Shown: positions 44,215 through 56,550, counted from the stretch's first letter. The stretch: 64,000 nt of DNA from Cylicocyclus nassatus (GCA_958299035.1 CATQJL010000001.1:34014780-34078779), one strand, 5' to 3'. The notes: generated from the sequence alone by a model not told the origin. Made by a program: numbers and translations.

Positions 44215-44613
44215 CAAGGGAAGGATACTCGATCGCAGTGACGATTGGGCAAGCGGTGTATACCGCGTATACCGTCCCCAGACCATGATCTCTAAACCGC
44301 ACTCCATATCTGCTATGACGTCATTTTGGAAGAACTATAAAGGATTTTTGTTGCTGCAGGCGCATTCAAGTACTAGACTTGCTTCCGCACTGCTGTATTC
44401 GACTGGTGCAGTGGATAGTGGCCTGGAGTGCTGAGCTAAGTGTCGTGGGTTTGACTCTCGGATGACGCACGTTTTGCGTCTTTGTAAAATCCTTCATAAC
44501 TCTTCCAGAATAACATCATAGCAGATATGGAGTGCGAGATCACAGTCTGGGGACGGTGTACGCGGTATATACCGCTTGCCCAATCGTCATTGCGATCGAG
44601 TATCGTTCCCTTG
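44215..44613. mobile_element. Palindromic MITE, TAA-flank family (copy 6, tRNA-like core)
   Basis: CAAGGGAAGGATACTCGATCG at the left mirrors CGATCGAGTATCGTTCCCTTG at the right, with TAA at 44,212-44,214 and 44,614-44,616. Arms are about 140 bp. In the loop, TAGTGGCCTGG (44,416-44,426) and GGGTTTGACTCTC (44,447-44,459) look like Pol III A and B boxes. Confidence 0.9.
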
Positions 44614-44616
44614 TAA

Positions 44617-45289
44617 GAAGCAGCTGAGAAATGCGGAGGTACCAGAGCGTAAGAGAGCATTTGTAAAGGATTTACCGAGGTAATAGTCATTTTGAAAGGT
44701 TCATTTCATGACTCACCACCTGAGTCACATCGTCCCATATGTCAATCATTGCACTGACCCACCATGTGGGTCAGTGCAGTGATTGATGGACAATGTATTA
44801 AGCACAACCGCGAAGAGGTCGCGCGCATAGGCTCTGTACTGAGATACCCTCGTAACTTTGCCTTCTTGCAAAACGGCTTGAATCTGTAGAGGCCATGCTG
44901 GAGAAAAGATGACATGCAACTCGAAACACATGGCAGTGAACTGAAAATCAGCAGTGCAAAAAAGGCCTTTTTGCAAGAAGAAGTTTTCAATGGCGAAGAA
45001 TCGAGAATTCTTTTTGTCCTGCATGTCGTATTCTTACAAGACTGAAATCTAAACTACATCACAACTGATCCGCATAAGAAGTCACCTGATTGAATTTGTA
45101 AGAAATGAGGCAATTAAAGCTGTTAAGGGAATGAAATTGCAGAAAGCGCTATCAGTAGCTCAAGTTAAGATGCGCTGCACATTATAGCATTTTGTATTTT
45201 CGAACCTCAGCAAAATAGTTTAAAAGTGTTATTTCTTCTTCTTTCTTCTTCCCCGCCCTTCTTCGGTCCGCCACTGATGGTACTATATT
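44617..45289. other. No gene recognised
   Basis: A local snap-back, CACTGACCCACCATGTGGGTCAGTG, lies at about 44,753-44,777. Otherwise featureless. Confidence 0.35.
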
Positions 45290-45720
45290 TTGAACTAGCT
45301 GGGATACCCCGCTTCGCTCGGTCCCTGTCAATAAATCAGTAAAAGCCACCATCCGCCCCACTTCCAAACAACTTCCTTGTTCTTTTTTCAATTCTTTGTT
45401 GTCAGCTCCCTGCCCTCTTGTTTTTCAATCAGAATGTTCACCTGCCCCTTTATGCCAAATTCCAGCCTCGTACCTCAAAGTGTGCAAAAAACGATGAAAT
45501 CGGTAGATGTAAGATGATTTTAGAAGTAGATATCATTTGGTAACCAGCATTCTCACTCAATCCGCTATCCAGCCCCGTAGCTCAGAGTTTGAAGAAATCA
45601 AAAGTAATATCGATCGATAACGGAAAGTAGCCTACGACACCCGCCAGAAGTGTATGTGTACAAAGGTTAGAGTCTGGGTCAGCTTACAAATGGAATTTTT
45701 CATTCAAACGTACGCAGCAC
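45290..45720. repeat. Dispersed repeat with AGCTGGGATACCCCGCTTCGC start
   Basis: AACTAGCTGGGATACCCCGC with TTCGCTCGG is a string type found at one end of an abundant animal interspersed repeat. It is followed by CCCCGTAGCTCAGAGTTTG and AAAGTAGCCTACGACACCCG, which recur near 24.6-24.8 kb. No class is assigned. Confidence 0.45.
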
Positions 45721-45765
45721 CAGCCCCGTTCTATTTTTGAAGGTAAGAAAATTTATAGACATCAG

Positions 45766-46731
45766 AATAGCTGTTGAGATGTATCATAAAATTTATAATT
45801 GTATATCCTTAATCCACCTAATGCGATCATAAGTTACACACTTCTTAATTCTAATTAGAATGCAGGGTACCGTTTGATAGAGTAAATCAAAAGATGCCGC
45901 GAAAGTATTCGCACCAGCTTCACCACATCACAAATTAGAAGCGAAATCTGAGAATTTTCGGATGCCTGAAAAATCGAAAATTTTCCATGTCTCTGTTAAA
46001 AATATTTATTAGATCCTAAACTTGCTCATGGATATATACCCCACATAAGACGTTCATATATGCCGTTGCTGGGTTTGTTTTTGTGCTGAAAACCAAGATA
46101 ACTAAAGCTTCCAAGCTTCCAAAAAAGCGATGCTGCGCTGTTCTCACATAGGTATGTACACTGGGTATACTTCAGGCCTTTAGAAATACATCGGTACATT
46201 TCCAGCTTCCTGGAAGCGCCAGTTTTCGAGAAAGATTGAATTTAACACAAATAGTACGCTATCAAATAAAAGCTGAATTCGGTATTTCTCAGAAACTAGC
46301 CCTTTCGGGAAGCTGAAAATTTACCGGCTTGATGCAGGCCTACGGTATACATTTATTTATGTGGGAACAGCGGCATCGCTCCTTGGGAGCTTGGAAACTT
46401 TAGTTTTGTCGGTTTCTAGCGCAAAAACAAACACAGCAACGGCATATATGAATGTCTCATGTGGAGGGTATGCGTGAGCAAGTTTAGTATTTGGTAAGTC
46501 TTCTTTGTACGAAGCTATGGAAAATTTTCGATTTTTCAGGCACCCAAAAATTCTCAGATCTCGGCTTCTAATTCGTGATGTGGTGAAGATAGTGCGAACA
46601 CTTACACGGCATCTTGCACAGCTTGCTTTACTCTATCGAACGGTAGTATCGTAAATGCTAATCAGAATCAGTGAGCGTGTGACTTATTGCGGTAAAAAGT
46701 GAAAATTGAAAAAACTTATGAGACACCCTAA
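45766..46731. mobile_element. Large palindromic mariner-type MITE M4 (about 0.97 kb)
   Basis: The right end, inverted, reads TTAGGGTGTCTCATAAGTTT; the left end is degraded (GAGATGTATCATAAAATTT). TA follows on the right (46,732-46,733). Arms of about 420 bp mirror each other around 46,260: ATCGAAAATTTTCCATG against CATGGAAAATTTTCGAT, and GTATGTACACTGGGTATAC region against its inverse. No gene inside. Confidence 0.75.
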
Positions 46732-46733
46732 TA

Positions 46734-47659
46734 AATGACTTGTACAAAAACAGGCAATGATGACACATAACTCGAATTAACTATGGCTGAAAAGTTTATG
46801 AAACTCATCTCAATGAGAAAGCAGCAGACTTTTTTTCATTTTTGAAACCCCAGCTGGGTGCCAGCTATGCTATATCTGATCCTTTGCTCACATAACTTTC
46901 CGTTTTACATGATTATGATCTGTAGATTGAGGGCTACTTTCCAATACCAGGTTCAAACTTCTTCTTCACTTTCTATAGCCTTAGAAGGCTATCAGTAGTA
47001 GTGGTTTTGCTCAATCGCCAAGCAATGCACTCTTAATCATCCCCCACCTTTTTATTCTCTCACGGTGACGACTAAGGCATCTTTGCAATCATTTTGCTTG
47101 GAAAGTTTGCAATTTTTTGCGATCCTAAAAGAGCACTTTGCTTTCAAAATGATTTTTTACGTGAAACAAAGTAATTTTCCTATATCGTTCGAGGGGTCTC
47201 AAATCGGTTCTTATATTTTCATAGAGATGCCGCAAGAATAACTTTCAGGTAAGTTAGTTAAGGTTTTACCTATGATTTGAGTAGTCTTGTTCATCTTGAA
47301 CAAAGACGCAGAATTCTTAGCATAGCTTGGTGTTCTATTTTGCAGGTGCGCTACTTAGCAATTGGTTGTGCAAGCACTTCCTGCAGTGGCAAAAAAGACC
47401 CTGCCGTTGTCTGCTCTCTCAAAAAAGGGTGTGTTTATTTGTAAGATCAAGTACTGAGAACTAAACGTTTTTGAAATTGTATTTCATATAGTATAGACAG
47501 ATTCAAGATTTATGAGTTCTAACCAACCCATAAACCCTCTTGACACTGGATAGAACCCATAAATCCAAAAACCTTGACCCATTATCGTATACGTACAGTA
47601 AGCATAATTAAAAATCTATAAAGCATAAGAGCATCGTTTTGTAAATAGCAAACAAAATA
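46734..47659. other. No gene recognised
   Basis: AT-rich spacer without clear repeats. Confidence 0.35.
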
Positions 47660-48650
47660 ACCCCTGTGGTCCAAGTTTCAGCGAATTCTAAGGTTTTTAA
47701 ATAACAGGACCATCTAAGTGAGATGGTCGTTTTCAAACATGTTACTTTGTTTCAAAGGTAAGGTTAACTACTTCTTTTTGCGCTTAATACAAAGAACTAC
47801 TATTTCTTTGCTCACATTAGGAATCCTACTTAATGACCTCTAAATTAAGGAATTAAAGGCAAGCCAAAATCTTGTTTCTTCCATTTTTCGTTCTCAATAT
47901 CTCAAGCTAAAGAAGACCAATTAGGCTCAAATCGCTTTAGAGTAGATTAAAAGGCTTAGGTTATCGAATATATACATTCTTGTTGGCTTCCCTTGCGATT
48001 CACGTAGTAGCGCAGAATTAGCACGTTACCGTATCCCAATAGTTTCACAGTACTTTACCAGTATTTTACATTTGCATAGGTAAGAAAAAACGATTATATC
48101 TTGCTCTCGAAGAAACGTTTTCATATGAAATTTGTGCTATGTAAAGAAGAAGGTTAAGCTGTAACAACGATGTAAAAAACGCGGCTATTTCATGTGTTCA
48201 AAGGTAAGTTAATGGGGTGTGGCACAAACCCTAGAAAGTTGTGGCAGCCACAGCTTTTTAGGGGTGGTGCCACACCCCATTAACTATATCAAAAAACATT
48301 TTTAGCAAACGTTATTTATATGAATCGATAGCCTAAATTTCGTAGATTTCATAGGAGTGATTTGAGCTGATTCGTTCTCTTAGCTTTGGGGAATATTTGG
48401 TAAAAGCACAGTCATTAAAAAAGAAAAAATAGGAAAAACAAGATTTTGGTTGGCTTCTAATTCCAAAGTTAGGAGGTCTTTTACAGCGAGATTTCTGAAG
48501 TGGCCAAGGAAGGAGTAGTGCTTTGTTTTATGTGCAACAGCTAGCTCTTCACTTATGAAACAAAGTTAATCATGCTGGAATATGGCGATTTCACCTAGGT
48601 GACCCAGTATCTTGAAACTTTAGAATTCGCTCAAACATTGTCTACATGGG
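47660..48650. repeat. Diverged inverted repeat, arms about 350-400 bp
   Basis: AGCGAATTCTAAGG near 47,680, ACATGTTACTTTGTTTCA near 47,736 and GCCAAAATCTTGTTTCTTCC near 47,862 are mirrored by GGAAAAACAAGATTTTGG near 48,434, TATGAAACAAAGTTAATCAT near 48,555 and CTTTAGAATTCGCT near 48,618. It is older than the other palindromes. Outer ends are not fixed. Confidence 0.65.
48208..48284. repeat. Hairpin at the centre of the 48-kb inverted repeat
   Basis: GTTAATGGGGTGTGGCAC pairs with GTGCCACACCCCATTAAC, followed inwards by CTAGAAAG-TTGTGGC pairing with GCCACAGCTTTTTAG. The stem is about 35 bp with one bulge. It could also be a separate small insertion. Confidence 0.75.
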
Positions 48651-50957
48651 TTAATTGACATGCTAATTATGGATATGTTGCCCGTTTTTGACAGGGCCTG
48701 CAGGCAATGCTATCTTAGACATAAAGTTTAGGGGGTCTTATTGAGACATCATTAGGAGGGGGTCGCCAGCGATCGTGTGCCACACCTCTTGCTTAACCCT
48801 GGTTCTATCCCAAATAATCTCTCAAATTATGCGGAGCAACCTGCTGATTGACAAAACGTAGTGCGGTACAACGTAGTCAATAAATCAGCGTCGACACTGA
48901 ATTTAAATGCAGCATGTATTGCTGTTTTATGACAAACAGATGTCAAGGACAAACCTATTTACGAATCATCAAAGTTCGTAATCCAAATTTTTGTCATCTT
49001 ATAAGCTACGCAAAATTCTGTGCAAGATTTCATAATGCTGACCCAAAATGACACTCGAGCTATGCATTGAATAAGGTCGGCCCAAATGTTTTACCTTTTC
49101 ATTTTCGAAGAATTGCAACTCAACTTTACTTGAAGCAGCCTTTCTCTTTGTAGTATTGCCCTAGCGAGTTTCTCGGTTGCAGAGATAAACTTACATGAAG
49201 GACTATTCAAGCTTTGATCCTATAAAGCAAGGCCGCCAAAATTCTGAATAGTTTCAGAAAAATTCGGAGTCATCAGTACATATCTAATTTTCCAAAGCCA
49301 AAAAGTTTGTACTATGAAGTCTCTACGAGAAGTCGTGATTTTTTGAGTGTACAATAGAAAATGAAGAAACAATTTACTTTTTCATTATTCTCAAAAATCA
49401 TAATTTCTCGTAGAGACATCCGAACTGCACATTTTACAGTTGAAAAAAATAGGCATTTATATACTAGTGATTTCGATTTTCTATAACGTTGCAGATGTTT
49501 GACGACCTAATTCAAAATGATCAAAGCATGAATGATGTTTACCCAAGTTCATCTCTGGGACCAGTGGCCGGGAAAATTCGCTAAGGTAGTACTACAAAGT
49601 GAAGGCTCCTTTTTCTTATAAAATCGCAGCCAAGCAAATCCGTCTATAGAACGAGAAGTTACGATTCTATGAAAATGAAACGACAGAACTTTTAGAGCGA
49701 TTCAAAGTTCTCGCGATATTCACCTTCATGTGCAAGCATGGTAGTAGAATTGCATAATTTACAGCTCTTCAAACCAGATAAAGTGAGAATTACCGTACTT
49801 TTGTATTATACATTGCTCTTGATTACCATTAGAATTCTGCATCAACGTTTTGCATTACAGCATGCATGAGTTTTTTGCGAAAAGACTGAGAAAAAACGCC
49901 TTACTCTATTTTTTGCAGGTATAACTACGACTACATGGACGACTAGGTTGGAGAGATGGTGCTACCAAATTTTGTTGTCTTATGCTTGGAATGCACACAA
50001 ATTAGTGAAGACAATAGCTTTTTTGAGTGATATTGCTGAATATTTTCCATTATCTTTTGCGATTGAATAAAAAAGTTTATACTGCGACTTCATGGAGATA
50101 GTGAACTGAACACGCATATGGCTTTGAGTTATTTCAGATAACTTGCAGCCGACTTGGGCGCAGCAGTGATACGGTTTGGTGGAGTCAAGCGAATAGATTG
50201 GCGGTGCCGAATAAGTCGATACTTGCATATACATCCAGGCTTTTTTGACTTCGCCAAATTGAGTATGGGTAAGGTGTGAACGCCAACTCTTCACGCAATG
50301 CTTTTGCGGCGAATATTGCAAAAATGAGAGCGGTCAAGCGCCCGAAAAGCAACATAAAGGCTATTGATGGGTAAAGATTTGTAAACAATTTAGGATTCGT
50401 CTATAACAGCTACAGTATATAGCATTTCACACTTAAGATGTGAGTTATTGAAAAGCATTGATACGTGGCTATCGCTCCTAATTAGTCGTCGCAGTCAATT
50501 TGGAAGGACGGAACAGGTGTACAAATGTATGATTAGAGCGCCGAAAAAAAGGGTTAGAATGTAAAAGGTTGGTCCAAAAAATCGCACTTTTTCCTTTCAG
50601 TTAACCCGCAATTTGATACGATTAAGGCAGATAAGTATTCCTAAATGTGTTCGATGAATCATTTGTCTTTCCGTCAACTAAATTTCCGCTTAGTCATTCT
50701 CCGAAATGTTCAGCCCATAGTTTTTATATATTTTTTATTTCGTCTAATGATCAATTTTCATAGTTTTTTCGGACCTTCAATGAAGTTTCTGCCATCAGCA
50801 AAAAGAGCTAATTTTTTGGCAAATGTAATGCCATCCGTCGCATCTCTTCAGCTGTCGAAGTAAACTACATATTTTCTAAACATACCAAATTTTCTCATAG
50901 TTGAAGCAAACCTTGTAGAACGACAGTAGGCAAGCGTTTTACGTATCATCCTATTTA
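48651..50957. other. No gene recognised
   Basis: Short frames only. CGTAGAGACATCCGAA near 49,408 and its near-inverse around 49,319 (CTCTACGAGAAG) form a small snap-back. No domain was recognised in any frame. Confidence 0.35.
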
Positions 50958-51173
50958 CCCTAATTTCACGCGTACAAGGCGCGGGGGATTTTTTTCTAAA
51001 ATCCGCCAGCCCAAACACGCCACAACACTTCGCGACCAAAGAACCCTATACCGGGCTCTGTATTGCCTGAGAGAATTGAACGGTTCAAGGTTCGCTTTCC
51101 GAAACACATTGAAGCGGTTGAGCGGCTTGTTTGAAACCCGAAAAAGGTGCGCCTTGTAAGCGTGAAATTAGGG
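50958..51173. mobile_element. Palindromic MITE, 216 bp, TA-flanked
   Basis: CCCTAATTTCACGCGTACAA with GGCGCGGG at the left mirrors GGTGCGCCTTGTAAGCGTG with AAATTAGGG at the right, with TA on both sides (50,956-50,957 and 51,174-51,175). Confidence 0.88.
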
Positions 51174-51175
51174 TA

Positions 51176-52459
51176 GCTCTTTTATTAATTCCCAATATTT
51201 TTACACATCATCTGCCAATTTTGCAGAAAAAGTCGTCGCATTTTACAATCTACTCATGCTTGAGATGGCATCAATGAAATCTTCATAATACAGGTCACCA
51301 ATCACGTTATTTTATTCAGTAAAATAAATTTCTTGAGGACCTTGCATTTTGATATCTTGTTGCATTTAGTATTTGTCGAACTTGAGAACCACGTAACCTG
51401 GAAATTGCCACTTTTGTATAATTATTTTGAAAGACCGAGAACCTGAATACGAGAAGAACGTTACACTGCATAAAATTTATTTCTGCCGATAAGCAAAGCT
51501 TCTTCAGAAATTTTTGAAAATTGGAAATCAGTCAAAGTTAGACAGGGTAAGATAAAAGGTCGTGAACCTTACCGAGTATCAGAGCGCTCACTATAAAAAA
51601 CCTCTAAAACACTATCAAGTACAGTTGAAAGGTCAAGAACGGCACGAACGAGACCGACTATATAGATCAAAGCCAGGATTGGTGTATAAACAAAAGAGTT
51701 CGCCACTTGTTCCGATATTATTGCATTTACAACCGTGATGGTTGAGTCAAGGCGCATTAGTCAATTTTACATCCTCTCAGTGGTCTATTTTCGAGTCAAA
51801 GTCTTGGAACAACTATAGAAAGTACTAGAGTCTCTTAATCAAAAACCTTACCTTTTCCATTTGCTAACATTTTTCATTGATGGACGCAATGAGATAGTTA
51901 TTCACAGTACTTATTGCAATTGTGATTGATGGCTGGCAAAATTTTACAGCTGCAACGTTCACGAATATAAACAGTGCTTGAAAGGTAAAACTAATGGACT
52001 TAGATTAGTGCAATGCTAGCTGAATAGTCATAACTCGTTTCTAGGTTTCGAATGTTCAAAAGGATTCATATGCAGTGCCCTCCTACAGTTTTGTAGTTCG
52101 AATCAGAGGTGCGATGGGGGGAGCCGGGCCCACCAAAAGTGAAGGTGGTCCCAGCTTCCACTGGCCGGCCAAAAGTGAAGGTGTGCCGGACACTCACCTC
52201 CCAAAAACGTCGACCGGATGGGGGGGGGGGGGAGCGCTAATGTCGACTGATTCTATCCTTCCAAGTCGTTGCCGCCGGTGCGCGGAAAATAAGCAAAACA
52301 AATGCAAAAGAGACATTCAAAGCATATTTTTTATGTATACAACGGCATAAATATCTAATATAAACGTGTTTAGAAAATAGTGTGTTTTGAAGTGAAACTC
52401 AGCGAGAATTTACAGATTTTACTGAGTAAATTTTCTTATGACGTACTGCAAAGAAAGTT
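51176..52459. other. No gene recognised
   Basis: Contains a short G-run patch near 52,218-52,230 with repeated GGCC and AAAGTGAAGGTG strings (52,137 and 52,172). No exon structure. Confidence 0.35.
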
Positions 52460-53616
52460 GGTCGATCCAGGCAGTGACCGCCGAGACCCAGGATTTCGAA
52501 TGATAAAATAATTAAAAATCGTGAAAAATCATTCCACTGTTACAAATCTGCTGGCTGAAGACCTCCGCAGTTGCGACTTCATAGGTTTTGAAGGGTAAGT
52601 GTTGTTCTACCAGACAGTGAAAGAATCAGTTTGATCTAAGGAGTGTTTGAAAAACCTTGAAAATCTTCTCAATTTCAGGCTGCTTAATGACAACTGACAT
52701 TTTAACTCTTATAAATCCGGACCTTGAACGTGTGTGATGTTGCGACTTCATAGGTTTTGTAGGGTGAGGTTTGCCCTATCAGAATATTTCTTAGCTGTAC
52801 CGACCCATTGAAACATCGCCGAGATCCAGGCTCTTATAAAAGTAGGTAAAAAACCGTTTTTCAGCTCATAACTTCTTCAGAATTGCATAATTCATGTTGC
52901 GACTTCATAGGTTGGATTCTCCTCTTCAAGAGCCTTCGGATGATATACAATATGTGGGAGATTCAATGTTTCTTGCGGCTCCACCCCGGGGTGGAGTACT
53001 TCTCTTCACTAATTCTCCACCCAATCCATTTCAATGTATTGGCGGTAGGCCGCCAGTGGAGAATTAGTAAAGAGAGGTACTCCACCCCCGGGCATATGCC
53101 GTGGGAGGCGTGAATCCCCCACATATTATATACCATTTGAAAGCTCTTGAAGAGGAGAATCCAACCTATGAAGTCGCAACATGAATTATGCAATTCTGAA
53201 GAAGTTATGAGCTGAAAAACGGTTTTTTACCTACTTTTATAAGAGCCTGGATCTCGGCGATGTTTCAATGGGTCGGTACAGCTAAGAAATATTCTGATAG
53301 GGCAAACCTCACCCTACAAAACCTATGAAGTCGCAACATCACACACGTTCAAGGTCCGGATTTATAAGAGTTAAAATGTCAGTTGTCATTAAGCAGCCTG
53401 AAATTGAGAAGATTTTCAAGGTTTTTCAAACACTCCTTAGATCAAACTGATTCTTTCACTGTCTGGTAGAACAACACTTACCCTTCAAAACCTATGAAGT
53501 CGCAACTGCGGAGGTCTTCAGCCAGCAGATTTGTAACAGTGGGATGATTTTTCACGATTTTTCATTATTTTATTATTCGAAATTCTGGTTCTCGGCGGTT
53601 ACTGCCTGGATCGACC
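52460..53616. repeat. Near-perfect 1.16-kb palindrome
   Basis: GGTCGATCCAGGCAG at the left returns inverted at 53,602-53,616. The two arms of about 575 bp agree almost base for base to the centre near 53,038. The box TTGCGACTTCATAGGTT occurs at 52,571, 52,740 and 52,897 and, inverted, three times in the other arm. Near the centre the arms hold CTCCACCCCGGGGTGGAG-type strings. No terminal repeat of a known class and no duplication was found. Confidence 0.92.
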
Positions 53617-53857
53617 TACTACATAGATATATGCTCTTAATACTTTCTTTTACATTCCTTTTGCTTATTTTCATTCTTTTGAGCTTTAGCAAAAAAAATT
53701 TTCACGCAAAAGTGAAGGTGGTCACCCTGTACCAGCTCAAAAGTGAAGGTAAGCGGAGAATCGGCTCTGACTATCGCACCTCTGGTTCGAATTCGAAAAA
53801 CGCAAACTACGTGCCTGTTTCACAAAGTCAAGCGTTTTCAATTGCACTTGTAACGTA

Positions 53858-55508
53858 TAGTGACCGCCAAAAAGCTGCAGACAAGCTTCTCTCCCTTTTT
53901 CATCGCTCTTTCTCAGAGGGAAAACAAGGATAAAAAAGGTAGTAATTGCATGATTGAAAGAGCTCTTCAAGATCTACAATCTACACCTTGCGTTTTTCGA
54001 AAAACATGTAATCTAAAAATTCTAAAAAACTTTTTAAAAAAAATCCCAAAAATGGCCTCGTCACAATGTCGCGGACAATAATTCTTCGAACGCAAAAATT
54101 TTCTTTTGAGTCCTATTCTAAAGCAGAAACACAAGTAATCCAAACGGGTAAGCATACTACTATAAGAGCTCGTCAAGAACCACACACTGGTTATGATTGC
54201 TTCCAAAAAAAAACACAAGCTTGAGTTTTATTTTGCTTTTTTTCTTTAAATAACTTCTAATTCCCTTCTTCAAACCAAATTCCTTCACACGCAAACCTAT
54301 CCAATACATCTTAACAAAGCCATTTGGATAAAATGGATGCTCTTTGAGATTCTCTATGCATCGGACGTGTGCCGATGAGTTTCTTTGCTGAAAATGGCTC
54401 TTGGCAGTGCTTGCACATGACCCCACCTGCACCTCACCACTGACTTGTACCGCTTTGCAGGCTTGTAACTCGGCTTGCGTGAGCCCTAGGTTAGGCTTAT
54501 TCGAAAGAACGAGACTTTCTCCACTCGATGGTATGCAAAAGAGATAGGTATAAGAAACAGCGGAGATTGGGCGGATGGGGTGGAAAAACGCGGCCTCGGT
54601 GGTGGTTGGAGTGAAGGCTATTATCAACACCAAAACAGTTCTAAAGCTTCAAATTGGATCTATTACAACAACATTGACAGTTTTAAACTTCCAGGATTGA
54701 ACTGGTAACGAAATAAGCTCTGTTGAACTTTAGCTGGATATCCTCACCCTACCACTGAAGCTGCGTTTTTTCGCCCCATCCGCCAAATCTCCGCTGTTTC
54801 TTATACCTATCTCTTTTGCATACCATCGTGTAGGGGAAGTCTCGTTCTTTCGAATGAGCCCAACCTCGGGCTCACACATTGACCACAAGCCGAGTTACAA
54901 ACCTGCAAAAGCGGTACAAGTCAGTGGTGAGGTGCAGGTAAGGACATTGCAAGCACTGTGAACCATTTTTAGCAAAGAAACTCATCGGCACACGTCCGAT
55001 GCATAGAGAATCTCAAAGAGCATCAATTTTATCCAAATGGCTTTGTTAAGATGTATTGGATAGGTTTGCGTGTGAAGGAATTTGGTTTGAAGAAGGGAAT
55101 TAGAAGTTATTTAAAGAAAAAAAAGCAAAATAAAACTCAAGCTTGTGTTTTTTTTTGGGAAGCAATGATAACTAGCGCGTAGTTCTTGACGAGCTCTGTA
55201 TAGTAGTATGCTTACCCGTTTGGATTACTTGTGTTTCTGCTTTAGTATAGGCGTCAAAAGAAAATTTTTGGGTTTGAAGAATTATTATCCGCGACATTGT
55301 GACGCGGCCATTTTCGGAATTTTTTTAGAAAGAGTTTTTTAAAATTTTTAAAATACATGTTTTTCGAAAAATGCAAAGTGCAGATTGTAGACCTTGAAGA
55401 GCTCTTTCACCTCATGCAATTACTACCTTTTTTTATCCTTGTTTTCCCTCTGAGAAAGAGCGATGAAAAAGGGAGGTAGGCTTGTCCGCAACTTTTTGGC
55501 GGTCACTG
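53858..55508. mobile_element. Tc1-like foldback element, 1.65 kb
   Basis: TAGTGACCGCCAAAAAGCTGC at the left and, inverted from the right, CAGTGACCGCCAAAAAGTTGC, with TA at 53,856-53,857 and 55,509-55,510. The CAGTG...GCCAAAAAG start is Tc1-like. Arms of about 760 bp mirror each other around a loop near 54,620-54,765. There is no transposase, so it depends on a helper. Confidence 0.9.
54160..54633 (-). CDS. 157-codon open frame inside the Tc1-like foldback arm
   Basis: An open frame on the minus strand, starting MVLIIAFTPTTTEAAFF, with ELQACKAVQVSGEVQVGSCA in the middle and a basic C-terminus. The mirror arm carries the same sequence with stops, so the frame is probably chance or a decayed captured exon. 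In another frame the same DNA reads MCKHCQEPFSAKKLIG, loosely like a zinc finger. No function is assigned. Confidence 0.2.
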   Translation of the reverse strand: MVLIIAFTPTTTEAAFFHPIRPISAVSYTYLFCIPSSGESLVLSNKPNLGLTQAELQACKAVQVSGEVQVGSCASTAKSHFQQRNSSAHVRCIENLKEHPFYPNGFVKMYWIGLRVKEFGLKKGIRSYLKKKSKIKLKLVFFFGSNHNQCVVLDELL

Positions 55509-55510
55509 TA

Positions 55511-56550
55511 TATAGTGCAAACCAACGGCATAATTGGAATCGGAATAATTATTTAGAATATTTACGCTTAGATCAACCCGATTACTTTCAAAACGGTGCG
55601 CACATTGAGAGTGTATTTCAACCTTTTTTCATGGCGTTGCGATATTCTCGGAATACAATGGTACTTGAGCATGAGCGACGAGCGGCACACTTTTCGTATG
55701 AACAAAATAGGCTGTCTTAATGTGGGTGTTCAAACTCCAGTGGCTCGGATCCCGCGCGGCCGCCTCGCTCGGCTTCGCACCGCGTTCGAGAGTGCACCCT
55801 ATGGACATTTTTTCACGCCTTCTAGCCTTCAACTGCCTCAACCGTGGGAAAATGCCAGGAGGCTACACGCGCTAATGCTTCGCTAGACCTGAGCTGGGTT
55901 TCGACGTCTCGAGTCACTAAAGCTATGATACACTGGAACAACCTGTACATACCTTGATCTGCATACGGGTGGTGGGTCATAACTACCGACTAACTGAGTG
56001 CCTTAGAGCGCATGGACCCGTACCGCTATTCTGAGCTTTTGGTGGTTCGAGTAACGCCTATGGTTCACAGATGATTAGTGTAATTAGAGGGTGATGTCGC
56101 GACATTTTGCACAATTCTCGTGCACTCCAGCGTATTTTTTCAGACGCACAAAAAACTTCACTATTTTCATGTGTTGTAAGCGATAAGCTTTGCGTGAGAT
56201 ATGACGCAATTGTCAGGCTTATCGATCCGGTGGGGGTTTTGAATTTGGGGCTGGAAATGTTCTTACGATTGAACTTTGAGAAATTGCTGCACTAGTGGTA
56301 TGAGCACGAAGTTATCATATCAGCTAATGAATAAAACATGATGAACTTTTGCATATGTAGCCGTCTTGGATTGACTTATCATTAGTGACGAGCCAAGTGA
56401 ATAACTCAGTAGAACTCTCCAAGAGTTACAAAAAGCCCTGCTTTGCATTAGTATCCGCATTTTTTTATCACCACAAGTTCCATAAAACTATGAAAAAGAA
56501 TTTGAAACGATTTTTTGTTGACATGTTTACACACGAAACACTGTGAGATA
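55511..56550. other. No gene recognised
   Basis: Contains a GC-richer patch near 55,735-55,860 with no domain. The rest is the upstream region of the EGL-1-like gene. Confidence 0.35.

Noticed and set aside
44411..44460. A functional tRNA gene
   Set aside because: A- and B-box-like strings are present but I could not draw a cloverleaf with a paired acceptor stem and anticodon arm.
53544..53933. 129-codon plus-strand frame
   Set aside because: It crosses the end of the 52.5-53.6 kb palindrome and the start of the Tc1-like foldback, so it joins unrelated sequences.
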